DNA of 64,000 nt from Pseudo-nitzschia pungens (GCA_037355855.1 CM074760.1:4394501-4458500); one strand, 5' to 3'; shown: positions 42,755 to 54,452, numbered from the stretch's first letter. Translations and numbers: made by a program. Notes: generated from the letters alone by a model not told the origin.

Positions 42755-45380
42755 CTCAACTGGTGCTTCTACTGCCCCGGCATTTGTCATCATCAGGCAT
42801 TTCTGCACCAAGGTGGCGTGTCTGTTGTTTCTTCTGCACTCCACTCGAGGTTTTCTACTGTTGAATTGCCCTCAACCGGTGCTTCTCCTGCCCCGGTTTT
42901 TGCTCTCAACCGGTGCCTCTCCTGCCCCGGCCTTTGTCATCACCCGACACTTTTTCCAAGCGGCGTGTCTTCTGTTGCCCCAGCATCTAACAGGTTGCTT
43001 TCAGCTGTTGCTTTGCCCTCAACCGGTGCTTCTCCTGCCCCGGCCTTTGTCATCAACCGGTGCTTCTCCTGCCCCGGCCATTGTCAGCACCGGTCACTTC
43101 TCCAATCAAGCGCGGCGTTTCAGTTGGTGATCCTGCGCTCCACCGGAGGTTTTCTGCTGTTGATTTGTCCTCCACCGGTGCTTCACCTGCTCCGGCCTTT
43201 GTCATCACCTGGCACTTGCACATCCAAGAGGCGTGTCTGCTGTTGGTCCAACACCCAATTGCTTGCTTTTCAGTTGTTGCTTTGCTCTCAACCGGTGCTT
43301 CTCCTGCCCCGGCCTTTGTCATCAACCGGTGCTTCTCCTGCCCCGGCCTTTGTCAACACTGGGTACTTCTCCATTCAAGCGCGGCGTTTCAGTTGGTGAT
43401 CCTGCACTCCACTGGAGGTTTTCTGCTGTTGATTGCCCTCCACCGGTGCTTCTCCTGCCCCGGCATTTGCCCTCAACCGGTGCTTCACCTGCTCCGGCCT
43501 TTCCATCACCTGGCACTTGCACATCCAAGAAGCGTGTCTGCTGTTGGTCCAGCACCAACTTGCTTGCTTTTCAGCTGTTGTTTGCCCTCAACCGGTGCTT
43601 CTCCTGCCCCGGACTTTGTCATCAACCGGTGATTCACCTGCCCCGGCCTTTGTCTTCACCTGGCACTTGCACATCCAAGAGGCGTGTCTGCTGTCGGTCC
43701 ACCACCCAATTGCCTGCGTTTCAGCTGTTGCTTTGCTCTCCACCGGTGCTTCTCCTGCCCTGGCCTTTGCCCTCAACTGGTGCTTCTCCTTTCAAGCGCG
43801 GCGTTTCAGTTGTTGCTCCTGCACCCCACTGGAGGTTTTCTGCTGTTGATTTGCCCTCCACCGGTGCTTCTCCTGCCCCGGCCTTTGCCCTCAACCGGTG
43901 CTTCACCTGCTCCGGCCTTTGTCATCACCTGGCACTTGCACATCCAAGAGGCGTGTCTGCTGTTGGTCCAACACCCAATTGCCTGCTTTTCAGTTGTTGC
44001 TTTGCTCTCAACCGGTGCTTCTCCTGCCCTGGCCTTTGCCCTCAACTGGTGCTTCTCCTTTCAAGCGCGGCGTTTCAGTTGTTGCTCCTGCACCCCACTG
44101 GAGGTTTTCTGCTGTTGATTTGCCCTCCACCGGTGCTTCTCCTGCCCCGGCATTTGCCCTCAACCGGTGCTTCACCTGCTCCGGCCTTTCCATCACCTGG
44201 CACTTGCACATCCAAGAAGCGTGTCTGCTGTTGGTCCAGCACCAACTTGCTTGCTTTTCAGCTGTTGTTTGCCCTCAACCGGTGCTTTTCCTGCCCCGGA
44301 CTTTGTCATCAACCGGTGATTCACCTGCCCCGGCCTTTGTCTTCACCTGGCACTTGCACATCCAAGAGGCGTGTCTGCTGTCGGTCCACCACCCAATTGC
44401 CTGCGTTTCAGCTGTTGCTTTGCTCTCCACCGGTGCTTCTCCTGCCCTGGCCTTTGCCCTCAACTGGTGCTTCTCCTTTCAAGCGCGGCGTTTCAGTTGT
44501 TGCTCCTGCACCCCACTGGAGGTTTTCTGCTGTTGATTTGCCCTCCACCGGTGCTTCTCCTGCCCCGGCCTTTGCCCTCAACCGGTGCTTCACCTGCTCC
44601 GGCCTTTGTCATCACCTGGCACTTGCACATCCAAGAGGCGTGTCTGCTGTTGGTCCAACACCCAATTGCCTGCTTTTCAGCTGTTGCTTTGCTCTCCACC
44701 GGTGCTTCTCCTGCCCTGGCCTTTGCCCTCAACTGGTGCTTCTCCTTTCAAGCGCGGCGTTTCAGTTGTTGCTCCTGCACCCCACTGGAGGTTTTCTGCT
44801 GTTGATTTGCCCTCCACCGGTGCTTCTCCTGCCCCGGCCTTTGCCCTCAACCGGTGCTTCACCTGCTCCGGCCTTTGTCATCACCTGGCACTTGCACATC
44901 CAAGAGGCGTGTCTGCTGTTGGTCCAACACCCAATTGCCTGCTTTTCAGTTGTTGCTTTGCTCTCAACCGGTGCTTCTCCTGCCCTGGCCTTTGCCCTCA
45001 ACTGGTGCTTCTCCTTTCAAGCGCGGCGTTTCAGTTGTTGCTCCTGCACCCCACTGGAGGTTTTCTGCTGTTGATTGCCCTCCACCGGTGCTTCTTCTGC
45101 CCCGGCCTTTGCCCTCAACCGGTGCTTCCCCTGCTCCGGCCTTTGTCATCACCTGGCACTTGCACATCCAAGAGGCGTGTCTGCTGTTGGTCCAACACCC
45201 AATTGCCTGCTTTTCAGTTGTTGCTTTGCTCTCCACCGGTGCTCCTCCTGCCCCGGCCTTTGTACTCAACCGGTGCTTCTCCCTTCAAGCGCGGCGTTTC
45301 CGTTGTTGCTCCTGCACTCCACTGGAGGTTTTCTGCTGTTGCTTTGCCCTCCACCGGTGCTTCTCCTGCCCCGGCATTTG
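42755..45380 (+). repeat. 269-bp monomer array in the LINE 5' UTR
   Basis: The sequence gcgcggcgtttc recurs at about 43111, 43380, 43797, 44066, 44484, 44753, 45022 and 45290, so the unit is 269 bp and two units carry an extra 148-149 bp. Each unit is built from shorter pieces containing accggtgcttctcctgcc. The period is not divisible by three, so the long frames that cross it on both strands change frame every unit and are not genes. Adjacent units are nearly identical, which points to recent homogenisation. Confidence 0.92.
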
Positions 45381-45412
45381 TCATCTGCCCTCAGTGCTCC
45401 CCTTCTGGTACA

Positions 45413-48400
45413 ATGCCTCCCCCTCCCACTAAGGGGTGGCCCACCTCCCAAGCAGCTTCCCGGAAGAAAAGATCTTCCACGCCTCCTTCTTCTGCTCGGT
45501 CTGCCTCTGGGGCTCGGTCTAACAAGCGCCCATTTGTGCAAAAGACCCCTCCAAGAAATTCTAGTGTCACCTCTGCTCTTACTACTCCCTCTCCTACTCT
45601 TGATACCAGATCATCCTCTTCCTCTGCCTCATCAGCCTCTTCATCCTCTATGCATGGGTCTTCTGTTGATGATATGTCTTCATCTTCTTCTGTGTCCTCA
45701 TCTGCAGGTGTGCTTTCTGATGTTGATATGCTTGGCACTGACCCTGCTCCAGGGGATTCCTTGAAGCCTTCTTCTTCTGCAGGTGTGCTTTCTGATGTTG
45801 ATATGCTTGGCACTGAATCTGCGCCAGGGGAATCTGCACCAGGGGATTCCTTGCAGTCTTCTTCTCTGTCAGCAGCTTCTCAGTCAGGCTCCCAGAAGTC
45901 AGGTCCTCCGCCGTCAGGTACTCTGTCAGGCTCTCAGTCGTCAGGTACTCTGCCGTCAGACTCCAAGCTGCCAGGCTCTGAGCCCTCAGGATCCCAGTCC
46001 TCAGGCTCCCAGCAGCCAGGATCCAAGCAGCCAGGCTCCCAGTTGCCAGGCCAACAGAAGTCCAGAAACACCCCAGTGGGTTCTATGACCTCAGGCAAGT
46101 TCCCTGCTTCATCTATCCTCAAGCAATCTACTCTTGCCTTCTCTTCTGCCCAGAAGTCTGATCCCTCTCAGCAGCAAGCACGCCACTCCCAACGCCAGGA
46201 GGCTCTGGCTGCTGCCAACAGGGCTCATTCCGCTTCCTTCTTCTGGTGTTTTTATGGTAAGGGTCCCTGTTCTGGCAAATCTCCTATACCATCTGCAATT
46301 CATGCCTTTCGAAAATCTCCAACTGGTAACCGGTTATGGGCTGGGTGTCCAAGCCCTACACACTTTTTCAGCAAGAAGGAGGGTAAAGACAAAAAATCCA
46401 TCCATGATATTTGCCGGACTGCCATCCCTCCTGTTTATTCTCAGGTTTTTCCGGACTCTCCAGACTGGCGCAATGCCACTGTAGCTTCCTTGGCTTCTAT
46501 TGCCTCTGCTTGCTTTCAAGGCTCTGCCCCAGCCTGGACCAAGCAACCACCTGGCCAGGCTCTGAAGAAATGTCTTATTGGTTTGGTCAAGATGTCTCCT
46601 GAGTGTTTTGATGACCTCTATTGTGAGGGCAACCTTTTGCCTAGCACTGAAGGCAAAGTATGGTGGGCAGCCAATCAGGTGCTTGGTTCTCATTGGCATT
46701 TCAAGAAGCGCCCTCCTACACCTGCGCCACCAGTGGCTGATGATGCTTCCACTTCCAAATCTTCCACTTCCAAATCAGTGTCCTTTCTTCCTGGTGGTGG
46801 TGATGCTACTGTCTTGTCCTCCTCTGCTGGGCATTTCCTCCAACGCCGAGGGGTTTGCTCCAGTGATTCTAGAGCTCCAGTGGATGTCACTGCTGGCACC
46901 AAGTGTTCTCATCGTTCTTATGTCACTCTGTCCCTTCCAAGGTTGATGTCACAACGCCCTGGGGAACTGTATGATGAGCTGCTCAAGTCTCTCAAGGAAG
47001 CTTTGGATCTTCTATGGACTGTTGACAAGTGCCTGGTGTTGTATGTTTTTCCCTCAAGAGCCAGGCTCAACCCCAAGGCCAAGCCTGTTACCAAGTTTTG
47101 GACGACACTTCCTGACAGGAAGACCTTGGAATTGTATGTTGCTCAGCTCTGGCTTCGCAGTAGAACTGCTCCTCATCTACGCTTCTTTGTGGGACACAGT
47201 GCTTCCCTGGAGAAACTCTTTTCAGCACAATTGCTCCAGAGGCTCAGAGACCGTGACATGGACCTGAAATATGACCACATACAGGCCCCAGTTATTGTCA
47301 CCTGTGGCTTTCTCCTTGGATCTTACATGCAGAGTTTTGATCTTGACCACTACAACGAATTGCTTCAGACTCATCCCAGGTTTCAGGCATGTCCTATTGC
47401 TGTTATCAGGAAGAATATCAGCCTTGACAACTCCAGAACTCCTGATCCCAATCCGGTTCTGGCTGCTCATGTTTTATGTGATGCTACAAAGCGCGCTCAA
47501 ACTGTTAAGCTCCTCAAAGCCCAGTTCAACCGTTGCAAACCTTCAGACATTGCCTCTTTACCTGATGGTAAATTCTACAAGTTTATTGAGACAGCTACCA
47601 ATCCTTCTGACAGACCTCTTCCCCCCTCCAAGCTCAAGACTGTTTGCCAGGCTAAGCACCGCCAAGCTAAATTTATTGAGATCCATGAAACTGCTCCTGT
47701 TCTGGGGGTAGTTGATCTTGATCTTCCAGTTGACTTGGGCCAAGGGCTGGGTTTGAAGACACTGCGCAGTGTGCTTCTGGGCATCAGAACCCGTGACAAT
47801 TGGTCATGGCCTCTTTTTCTTTCTGTTGATACCAGTTCATACTGAGGCGAGATCCTTGCTTTGTACAACATCACTACCAAGGCTGAAGCAATGGCCATGT
47901 TGTCTTTCCTGCCTATTTTTCTGGAAGCTCAGTATGGTTCTTGTGTTAGACAATGGTTCTCTTCTGAGTGCTTGACTGAAATGGAAGCTTACCATTGGGA
48001 TGCTGCTGTCAATTGTGTTGTGGAAACTGCCCCTGCTGCAGATCCAATGCAGGATGACTCTCTTCCCTTTTTTGGTGATGGGGATGCAAGAGATTGGGAA
48101 CTTGTTGATGATGACTTGTCAGTTGACCTGGCTCCCGATCTCACCTTTGATCTGGATTTGCACTTTAACCTCCAAGCCCGTGCTGACAGTGGTGGTGGAG
48201 GCTTTGATGACTCTCAATCCATGGATACTTTAGCAACTGGTACTTCCAATCTTACTGCTGTCCAGGTATCAGCGCCTGCAGGTGCTGTTCCTCCTGGAGG
48301 TGATCCTCCCCATGTTGCCAAGGCTGATGTCTCCCCTGGTATCCCTCCTGAAGTTCCCCCTGAAGTTCCTGTTCCTCCCCATAATGCCATGGCTGGTGAC

Positions 48401-48619
48401 CTCCCTGTGGCCTCTCCTGATTCCTCAGCTGCAGTTCCTGCTGCCGGTGGTGGGGAAGACGCAGCCTCTGCATTGCGGCTTGGAGTTGCTGCAATTGCAT
48501 TCTCTTCCAGCCATGATGCTAGTGTCAGTGATTTGAGCCATGCCAATGTCTCCACCAAATCAGCTCCGGCAACTCTTCCTTCCGTGCGACAGACTCGGTT
48601 TCCTTCTGATCATGGTTAG
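45413..48619 (+). CDS. LINE ORF1 protein, one in-frame TGA
   Basis: The likely start is the ATG at 45413 (MPPPPTKGWPTSQAASRKKR), the first after the monomer array. The N-terminal quarter is Ser/Pro-rich with a tandem duplication of a roughly 30-residue unit (AGVLSDVDMLGT) and SGSQ repeats. The middle is globular: WCFYGKGPCSGKSP, CPSPTHFFSKKEGKDKKSIH, and a long segment with RKTLELYVAQLWLR. The C terminus is acidic (DDSLPFFGDGDARDWELVDDDL). A TGA at 47843-47845 (codon 811) interrupts the frame, after which it continues to the TAG at 48617-48619. The continuation (ALYNITTKAEAMAMLSFLPI) is present in the minus copy as well, so it is real coding sequence. Nucleic-acid binding is expected for ORF1 but no standard RRM or knuckle is obvious. 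Confidence 0.75.
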
Positions 48620-51600
48620 CTCTTCTGGTATGAGGTGTGATGGGATGCCTTCCAATCCAAATCCCATCAATGCTTCTCCTGTTTCTCCCTTTTCCCCCTC
48701 CGCCTCTTCCCCTGTCTCTCATTTTGTCCAATTAACTCTTCATGGAGACTCTCTTGCTGCTAAGGATTCTGACAGTTTTGGTCATTCCTTTCCTCAAGCT
48801 CCATCCTCTAATTCCACCATTATCACCTTCCAAAACATTGGACCCCAACGTAGAGCTGCCTTTATGTCCAGGTCCAAGCACAACTCCCAACAATTTGTCA
48901 AGAGCAACGCAAGTGTGGCGCTTTTTGCTGAACATTGTTTGAATGAATCCAAGCTCCTGCCCTGTGATCTTTTTAATCGGCGCATGAAGAATGTCTGTCC
49001 CTCAAGTTTTTCCTATCTTGCCAACAACAAGCATGAAGCTTCTGACTGTTCATGGCTTCAGCCTGGTGGCACAGGGTTTTCCATTGATCAACTTTTCAGT
49101 TCCCACAAGATTGCCCATGGGGCTGATCCTTCTGGTCTTGGAAGATGGTCCTTTGTCAAGTTTCAAGGCAGGGATGGCTACACTGTCACTATGTTTTCTG
49201 CTTACTGCCCTGTTGAAAATGATAGGGATCTTGGTTCAGTCTGGAATCAACAGTGCCGCTACTTTCAAGCAGCTGAAAATCTTTTCAGTCCCAATCCATG
49301 CATTCTTTTTCACAGGGATTTAACTGCTGCCCTTCAGGTCTGCCTGGGTGCAGGTGACCAGGTCATTGTTGGGATTGACCAGAATGCTGATGTCAGGACT
49401 GATGGCTTGTCTTCTGAGCTCCAGGCTCTGGGTTTCAGAGAGGCCATTCTTACCCTTCATAGTAAGTCTTCTCCTCCTGCCACTCACAACAGAAACACTA
49501 CCAGAACACCAATTGATGCCATTTGGGTCTCTGAGAATGTTGATGTTCTCAGGGCTGGGTATTGTCCCTTTGGTGGTGCCCATGGTATGGAATCTGACCA
49601 TAGACTGCTTTGGATTGAGGTTTGTAATTGCAGCCTCATGGGCAAACATCTGCCACCTCCTGTGAGCTTCTCTCATTCCAAACTCCAGTCCTCCCACCCT
49701 CATCTGCGCCAACGGTATTTCAAGCGAGTGAGGCACAGCTTTCTCAAGGCTGGAGTGTTCTCTCTCCAGGCTAAGCTGGAGCACCTACTGGCTCAGTTTC
49801 AGTCTGGGGATATTTCTGTGCGCGCTGATCTCATCACCACATATGAAGTACTCCATGAAACCTCCACCTCTCTCAGGCTCTCTGTTGAACAAAACCTCTG
49901 CCACACTAGAGCTGGTCTGGTTCCATGGTCACCAAAGCTGCAAGTCTATCGTGATACAATTGACTTTTGGAGGCGTGTTGTTAAGCTGAGACAGGGTGTG
50001 TCCACCAGTCATACTGTTTTAAAAAGGCTGGCATGCAAGCTTTCTCTCTACAAAGGAGAACACAGTGACCTTTCCAGTGCTCTCCTCCATCTGAAACAAG
50101 CTTACAAGCAATACCGGGCAGTGAAGAAATTGGCCCCCTCATGGAGAGACTCCTTCAATCAAGGCCTGGTGGATGCACTTCTTGCTGAAGGCAAGCCTCA
50201 CAACCAGAATGCTTCCCAGATTCGTGCTAGGATGCGCAGGGAACGTCTTCAAAGAGAGCTTGGCCTTGCTGCTAGGTCTATTCGGGGACGTGTCAACAAG
50301 TCAGCTGTCTTGAGAGCTATTGCAGTTGGCCATGATGGTGTTGAACAGGTCTTGGAGTCCCAGTCTACTATGGTTCCAGCTATGGCTGAATCCAATGTCC
50401 GGCGTCAACAGCAGTGTCTTGGCACTCCCTCCATGACTCCCTCCTTCATTCAAGATTTTGGATACCTAGGCACAGCCCATGCTTCTGCTCAAGTTCTTGA
50501 TGGCACATATAATCCTCCTCCTGCCACTGACAAATACCTGTCTGAATTTCTTTCTTGTCTCAAAGTCCCTGACTCTATTCTGAGTTTGCCCCCCTTTGAC
50601 TATTCAGTGTGTCCAGCTGACAATGCTGCTGCCTGGAAACGCCAGAGGGAACGCACAGCAAGTGAACCTTCTTGTTTGAGTTTTGCACACCACAAGGCTT
50701 TTGCCCTGGATCCCCAGCTGAACAAGTTTGACACTCTCCTGAGATCCGTCCCATTGATTGTTGGCTTCTCTCCTTCTGCTTGGCAGGTCGTCACTGATGT
50801 TGAGATCTTCAAGAAACCTGGTGAATATAGAGTGGATAAGATGAGGCTCATCCAGTTGATGTCTCCTGAGTTCCAAATCAACAACAAAATGATTGGCAGA
50901 CGCATTCTTGCCTACGCTGAACTTGCCAATGCAGTGGCTGTTGATCAACATGGAAGCAGGAAACACCACAAGGCCATCAACACCTGCCTGAACAAGAAGC
51001 TCATATGTGATGTGTTGCGGCAGAAGCGCAGATCCGGTGCTGTTGCTATGAATGATGCCAAGGGCTGTTACGATAGAATCTCTCATCCCATTGCAGGTCT
51101 CACTCTCCAGAGCTTTCGGGTTCCTGCACATGTGTGTGAAGTTCTTCTGTCTACTCTGCAACATGCTAAGCACCACATCAAAACTGGCTTTGGTCGGTCA
51201 GGTCCTGTGTATGGTGATGAACCTGTTCCTCTCAGTGGTTGTGGCCAAGGCAATGGTATTGGTCCAACTCTTTGGGCTTTGGTGTCAACAATTGTCTTCC
51301 GAATGATGCAACAGGCTGGGCATGGTGTCCATCTTATCACTTCATTGTCACTGCAACTGGTTTCTCTTGTGGGTTTTGCCTTTGTGGATGACACAGATTT
51401 GTTTTGTGCTGGCTCTGATTCCTCAACATCTGGTGAGGAATTGGCTGCTGACTTTCAGGAAGCTCTTGACCGGTGGGCTGGTGGGATTATTGCCACTGGT
51501 GGTGCTATTGAACCTGCCAAATCCTTCTGTTATTTGATTGATTTCAAATGGAATGGATCCGGCTGGGATTATCGCTCAATTGCTGACATGCCTGGTGACT

Positions 51601-54452
51601 TCTCAGTTGCTGACAAGAATGGCAATCGAGCTACCCTGGATCGTTTTGAAGTTGACCATGCTGACAAGACCCTTGGGGTTTTTATCTCCATGGATGGCAA
51701 TGAGGAAGCACAGATTGCTCACATGAAGTCCCAGTCTCAGTCTTTTGGCTCTCAACTCAGGGCTTCCAAGTGTGAGAAGCGAGCATCCCTCTACACCTTC
51801 AAGTATTTGTTCATGAAGTCTGTTGAATACCCCATGCCTGTCACGCAACTTGATGAGGCCACTTGGACTAAGATAATTCACCCAGCTCTTGTTCCTGTGC
51901 TGAATAAAGCAGGGATGTCACGGACATTTCCCAGACATGTGTTCTATGGTCCTTCCCTCTATCAAGGCTTTGGTTTCATCCATCCATACCTCCTCCAAGA
52001 GTTCAGTCATATTGCCACCCTCTTTCAGGAATCTGTCAGGTCCTCACAAACTGGTAGGATTCTCAGGCTCACTGCTGAAGCTCTCAGGCTTGAACTTGGC
52101 ATTCCTCTCCATCTTGGTGTCACACCCTATCATCCCTTTGCTTCATACGTCACTCCCTGCTGGTACAAACATGTGTGGAAGTTTTTCTCTGCTCACCCTG
52201 TGAGCTTGTTTGAAGACTTCCCAGACCTACCACTGTTACGTTCCAATGATTGTTATCTCATGCAAGCCTTTGTCAACTCTGGCTTCAGAGGTGCTGACTT
52301 GTCCCTCTTGAATCATATGCGCATGTCCCTCAAGGCTATTTCCCTTGCTGACATTTGTACCCCAGATGGGAAAAGACTCTCACCCATGGCCTTCCAGCTG
52401 ACATCCTCCAATCACTTGAGGGATCATCTTGACTGGCCTAGATGTCCTCCATCTTGGCCTCCAGCAGCAAAGCGCTTATGGACTAAGGCTCTTCAGACCT
52501 GTTTTCTTCCCCCTTGTCCACCCCCTGCAGCCAGGGCATTGGCTCCTTCTTTTCACCTTGGGCATTGGCTCTCTCCCCAGACAGCTTCTCTTTGGCCTTG
52601 GTTTTTGTCTTTATCCACCAACAGAATATTCTCCAAAACTTCTACTGGCTGGATTGTGAGCACCTCCCAAGGCAGGGGCAGATACAGGGTCACTTCTGAA
52701 CTCATTCCTGACAAACCAGCCTGTGCTGATGTGCTTGTCTGCCCTGTTATTTGTGGACAAGTTGCTCGAGTGGTTGGGTCCTCTGCTTTTGTTTCTGAAC
52801 CTCCTGACATGGATCCTCTGGAGTACAATCCATATGATTCTCTTCCAGACTCCCCAGTAGATGCATTTGATGCACTCTGTGCGTCTCCAAGGGTACTTCT
52901 CCACAAATATTCCCTGCCACAGGCTGGCTGTCAGCACCTTGTTGATGCTATCCAGAGTGGTACTGCCAGTGCTGTCTGTGATGGTTCATTTGATCCGGAC
53001 CTTGTCAGAGGAACTTCTGCTTTGATTTTGTCACCCAATCCCTCCACCAAGACTGCTTCATTGTTCCTCACTGGCTGTAATTTTGTCAGTGGATCCCCTG
53101 AGGACCAATCATCCTATAGGAGTGAACTGGCAGGCATCATTGGGGTTCTCACCTGTTGCACTGCTCTGGTGAGGCTTTTTGATATTGCTTCTGGCTCTAT
53201 CACCATTGCTCTGGATGGTGACACAGCTCTCAAACAGGCTCAGGGTTCTTGGCCTTTGGTTATTTCCCAGAAGTCTTTTGATTATGTTTATGTCATCAGA
53301 AACATGATTTCTGCCCTGCCAATCTCAGTGCAATTTCAGTGGGTTCAGGGACATCAAGCTGGAATCTTTCTTGATTGGTGGGCCCTTCGCAATCATCAGG
53401 TTGACAGCATGGCAAAGGCTTTTCTCTCTGTCCATAGAGCTTCTGCCCATCACTATCCCAGACTTGTGTTTGAGCCTTGGGCATTTTCTCTCAATGGATG
53501 CAAGTGTTCAAGGTTTGATCAGAATGCTTTGCATGTTGCCATTTCTGGTCCTCCTCTTCTTCAATATTGGCAGACCCACCATGATATCCCCATTCCACAA
53601 CCTGTTTTGAGTTCCATCCATTGGTGTGCCCATCTGTCCGCCTTCAAGCGTCTACCTCCTGGCCTGCAAAGGTGGTTTGTCAAGTTTGCTTCTGGCTGCA
53701 TTGGTGTTGGCAACCAACTCCTTCACTACCAGTATCAGGATCACTCCAGGTGCCCATTGTGTGATGCAGACAACGAGAAGGTTTCTCACGTGCTCTCCTG
53801 CAAGGATCCTGGGGCTGTCAGGCACAGTGTGACTGCCTTCACGGGACCACTGCAGAAGAGGCTTGAAGTTGAACAAACTGATCCATCATTGGTTGCTGCC
53901 ATTGTGGATCTTCTCACCAGAGTTCGGAAGGGCCAGAGAATTTATCCATCATCCTACTCACTTGCAATTGCGTCTGCTGTCAGGGCACAGAGGACTATTG
54001 GCTGGCACAACTGGCTCCTTGGTAGGTGGTCTCCTCGCTGGTACCAAATCCAGGCTGACTACTACTCCCACATTGGAAGCAAGCGCTCTCCCAAACGTTG
54101 GGCTACAGCTATCATCCATCAGTTCTTTCTTACCTCCTGGGATCTTTGGACCTATAGGAATGAACGACTCCATGGTCATGGGGGTACCCTTGATGCTGAA
54201 CAACACCAATCTCTTGATGCTTCCATCACCTCTGAATTGGCCATTGGTGCAGCTGGTGCACTTCCCCAGTCACACTCCCTTTTACAAACCCCTTTCCAAG
54301 TCCTACAAGGTTACACCCTGACTGCCAAGAGGCAGTGGCTTGCAACCATCCACCTTGCCAGGAAGCAGTATGCAGCGCCTGTCCAACCTGTGCAGCCATA
54401 CCAACGAGAGGCTGCTCTCCTCAGAGCCTGGCTCACTGGACCTCCGGGTTGA
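48612..54452 (+). CDS. LINE ORF2: endonuclease, reverse transcriptase, RNase H, CCHC finger
   Basis: The ATG at 48612 overlaps the ORF1 stop as ATGGTTAG, and the same overlap exists in the minus copy (59936-59929), so it is the preferred start (1946 residues). A frame-extended ATG lies at 48540. The endonuclease (48810-49620) shows AEHCLN, GIDQNADVRT, RTPIDAIW and ESDHRLLW. The reverse transcriptase (about 50750-51900) shows NDAKGCYDRISH, SGCGQGNGIGPTLWAL and the catalytic FVDDTDLF at 51381. RNase H (about 52960-53450) shows CDGSFDPD, SYRSELAG, LDGDTALK and NHQVDSMAKAF. The finger CPLCDADNEKVSHVLSC lies at 53749-53800. There is no internal stop. Together these provide nicking, target-primed synthesis and template removal. 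Confidence 0.95.
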   Translation: MVSSSGMRCDGMPSNPNPINASPVSPFSPSASSPVSHFVQLTLHGDSLAAKDSDSFGHSFPQAPSSNSTIITFQNIGPQRRAAFMSRSKHNSQQFVKSNASVALFAEHCLNESKLLPCDLFNRRMKNVCPSSFSYLANNKHEASDCSWLQPGGTGFSIDQLFSSHKIAHGADPSGLGRWSFVKFQGRDGYTVTMFSAYCPVENDRDLGSVWNQQCRYFQAAENLFSPNPCILFHRDLTAALQVCLGAGDQVIVGIDQNADVRTDGLSSELQALGFREAILTLHSKSSPPATHNRNTTRTPIDAIWVSENVDVLRAGYCPFGGAHGMESDHRLLWIEVCNCSLMGKHLPPPVSFSHSKLQSSHPHLRQRYFKRVRHSFLKAGVFSLQAKLEHLLAQFQSGDISVRADLITTYEVLHETSTSLRLSVEQNLCHTRAGLVPWSPKLQVYRDTIDFWRRVVKLRQGVSTSHTVLKRLACKLSLYKGEHSDLSSALLHLKQAYKQYRAVKKLAPSWRDSFNQGLVDALLAEGKPHNQNASQIRARMRRERLQRELGLAARSIRGRVNKSAVLRAIAVGHDGVEQVLESQSTMVPAMAESNVRRQQQCLGTPSMTPSFIQDFGYLGTAHASAQVLDGTYNPPPATDKYLSEFLSCLKVPDSILSLPPFDYSVCPADNAAAWKRQRERTASEPSCLSFAHHKAFALDPQLNKFDTLLRSVPLIVGFSPSAWQVVTDVEIFKKPGEYRVDKMRLIQLMSPEFQINNKMIGRRILAYAELANAVAVDQHGSRKHHKAINTCLNKKLICDVLRQKRRSGAVAMNDAKGCYDRISHPIAGLTLQSFRVPAHVCEVLLSTLQHAKHHIKTGFGRSGPVYGDEPVPLSGCGQGNGIGPTLWALVSTIVFRMMQQAGHGVHLITSLSLQLVSLVGFAFVDDTDLFCAGSDSSTSGEELAADFQEALDRWAGGIIATGGAIEPAKSFCYLIDFKWNGSGWDYRSIADMPGDFSVADKNGNRATLDRFEVDHADKTLGVFISMDGNEEAQIAHMKSQSQSFGSQLRASKCEKRASLYTFKYLFMKSVEYPMPVTQLDEATWTKIIHPALVPVLNKAGMSRTFPRHVFYGPSLYQGFGFIHPYLLQEFSHIATLFQESVRSSQTGRILRLTAEALRLELGIPLHLGVTPYHPFASYVTPCWYKHVWKFFSAHPVSLFEDFPDLPLLRSNDCYLMQAFVNSGFRGADLSLLNHMRMSLKAISLADICTPDGKRLSPMAFQLTSSNHLRDHLDWPRCPPSWPPAAKRLWTKALQTCFLPPCPPPAARALAPSFHLGHWLSPQTASLWPWFLSLSTNRIFSKTSTGWIVSTSQGRGRYRVTSELIPDKPACADVLVCPVICGQVARVVGSSAFVSEPPDMDPLEYNPYDSLPDSPVDAFDALCASPRVLLHKYSLPQAGCQHLVDAIQSGTASAVCDGSFDPDLVRGTSALILSPNPSTKTASLFLTGCNFVSGSPEDQSSYRSELAGIIGVLTCCTALVRLFDIASGSITIALDGDTALKQAQGSWPLVISQKSFDYVYVIRNMISALPISVQFQWVQGHQAGIFLDWWALRNHQVDSMAKAFLSVHRASAHHYPRLVFEPWAFSLNGCKCSRFDQNALHVAISGPPLLQYWQTHHDIPIPQPVLSSIHWCAHLSAFKRLPPGLQRWFVKFASGCIGVGNQLLHYQYQDHSRCPLCDADNEKVSHVLSCKDPGAVRHSVTAFTGPLQKRLEVEQTDPSLVAAIVDLLTRVRKGQRIYPSSYSLAIASAVRAQRTIGWHNWLLGRWSPRWYQIQADYYSHIGSKRSPKRWATAIIHQFFLTSWDLWTYRNERLHGHGGTLDAEQHQSLDASITSELAIGAAGALPQSHSLLQTPFQVLQGYTLTAKRQWLATIHLARKQYAAPVQPVQPYQREAALLRAWLTGPPG

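Noticed and set aside
43111..45300. Possible CRISPR-like array because of regular short repeats
   Set aside because: Units are contiguous 269-bp monomers without unique spacers, in a eukaryotic LINE.
43053..45541. Many long frames on both strands across the 43-45 kb array
   Set aside because: The array has a 269-bp period, so frames shift at every unit. Long openness comes from low stop content in all frames, not from coding.
52429..52937. Shadow frames inside LINE ORF2 and its copies, repeated at 22, 55 and 61 kb
   Set aside because: They recur wherever ORF2 sequence recurs and carry no independent motif.
5756..54452. UGA reassignment suggested by several in-frame TGA codons
   Set aside because: TGA ends LINE ORF2 (54450-54452) and the small plus gene (16097-16099), and the extra TGAs are confined to mobile elements, some with an AGA or CGA in the sister copy.
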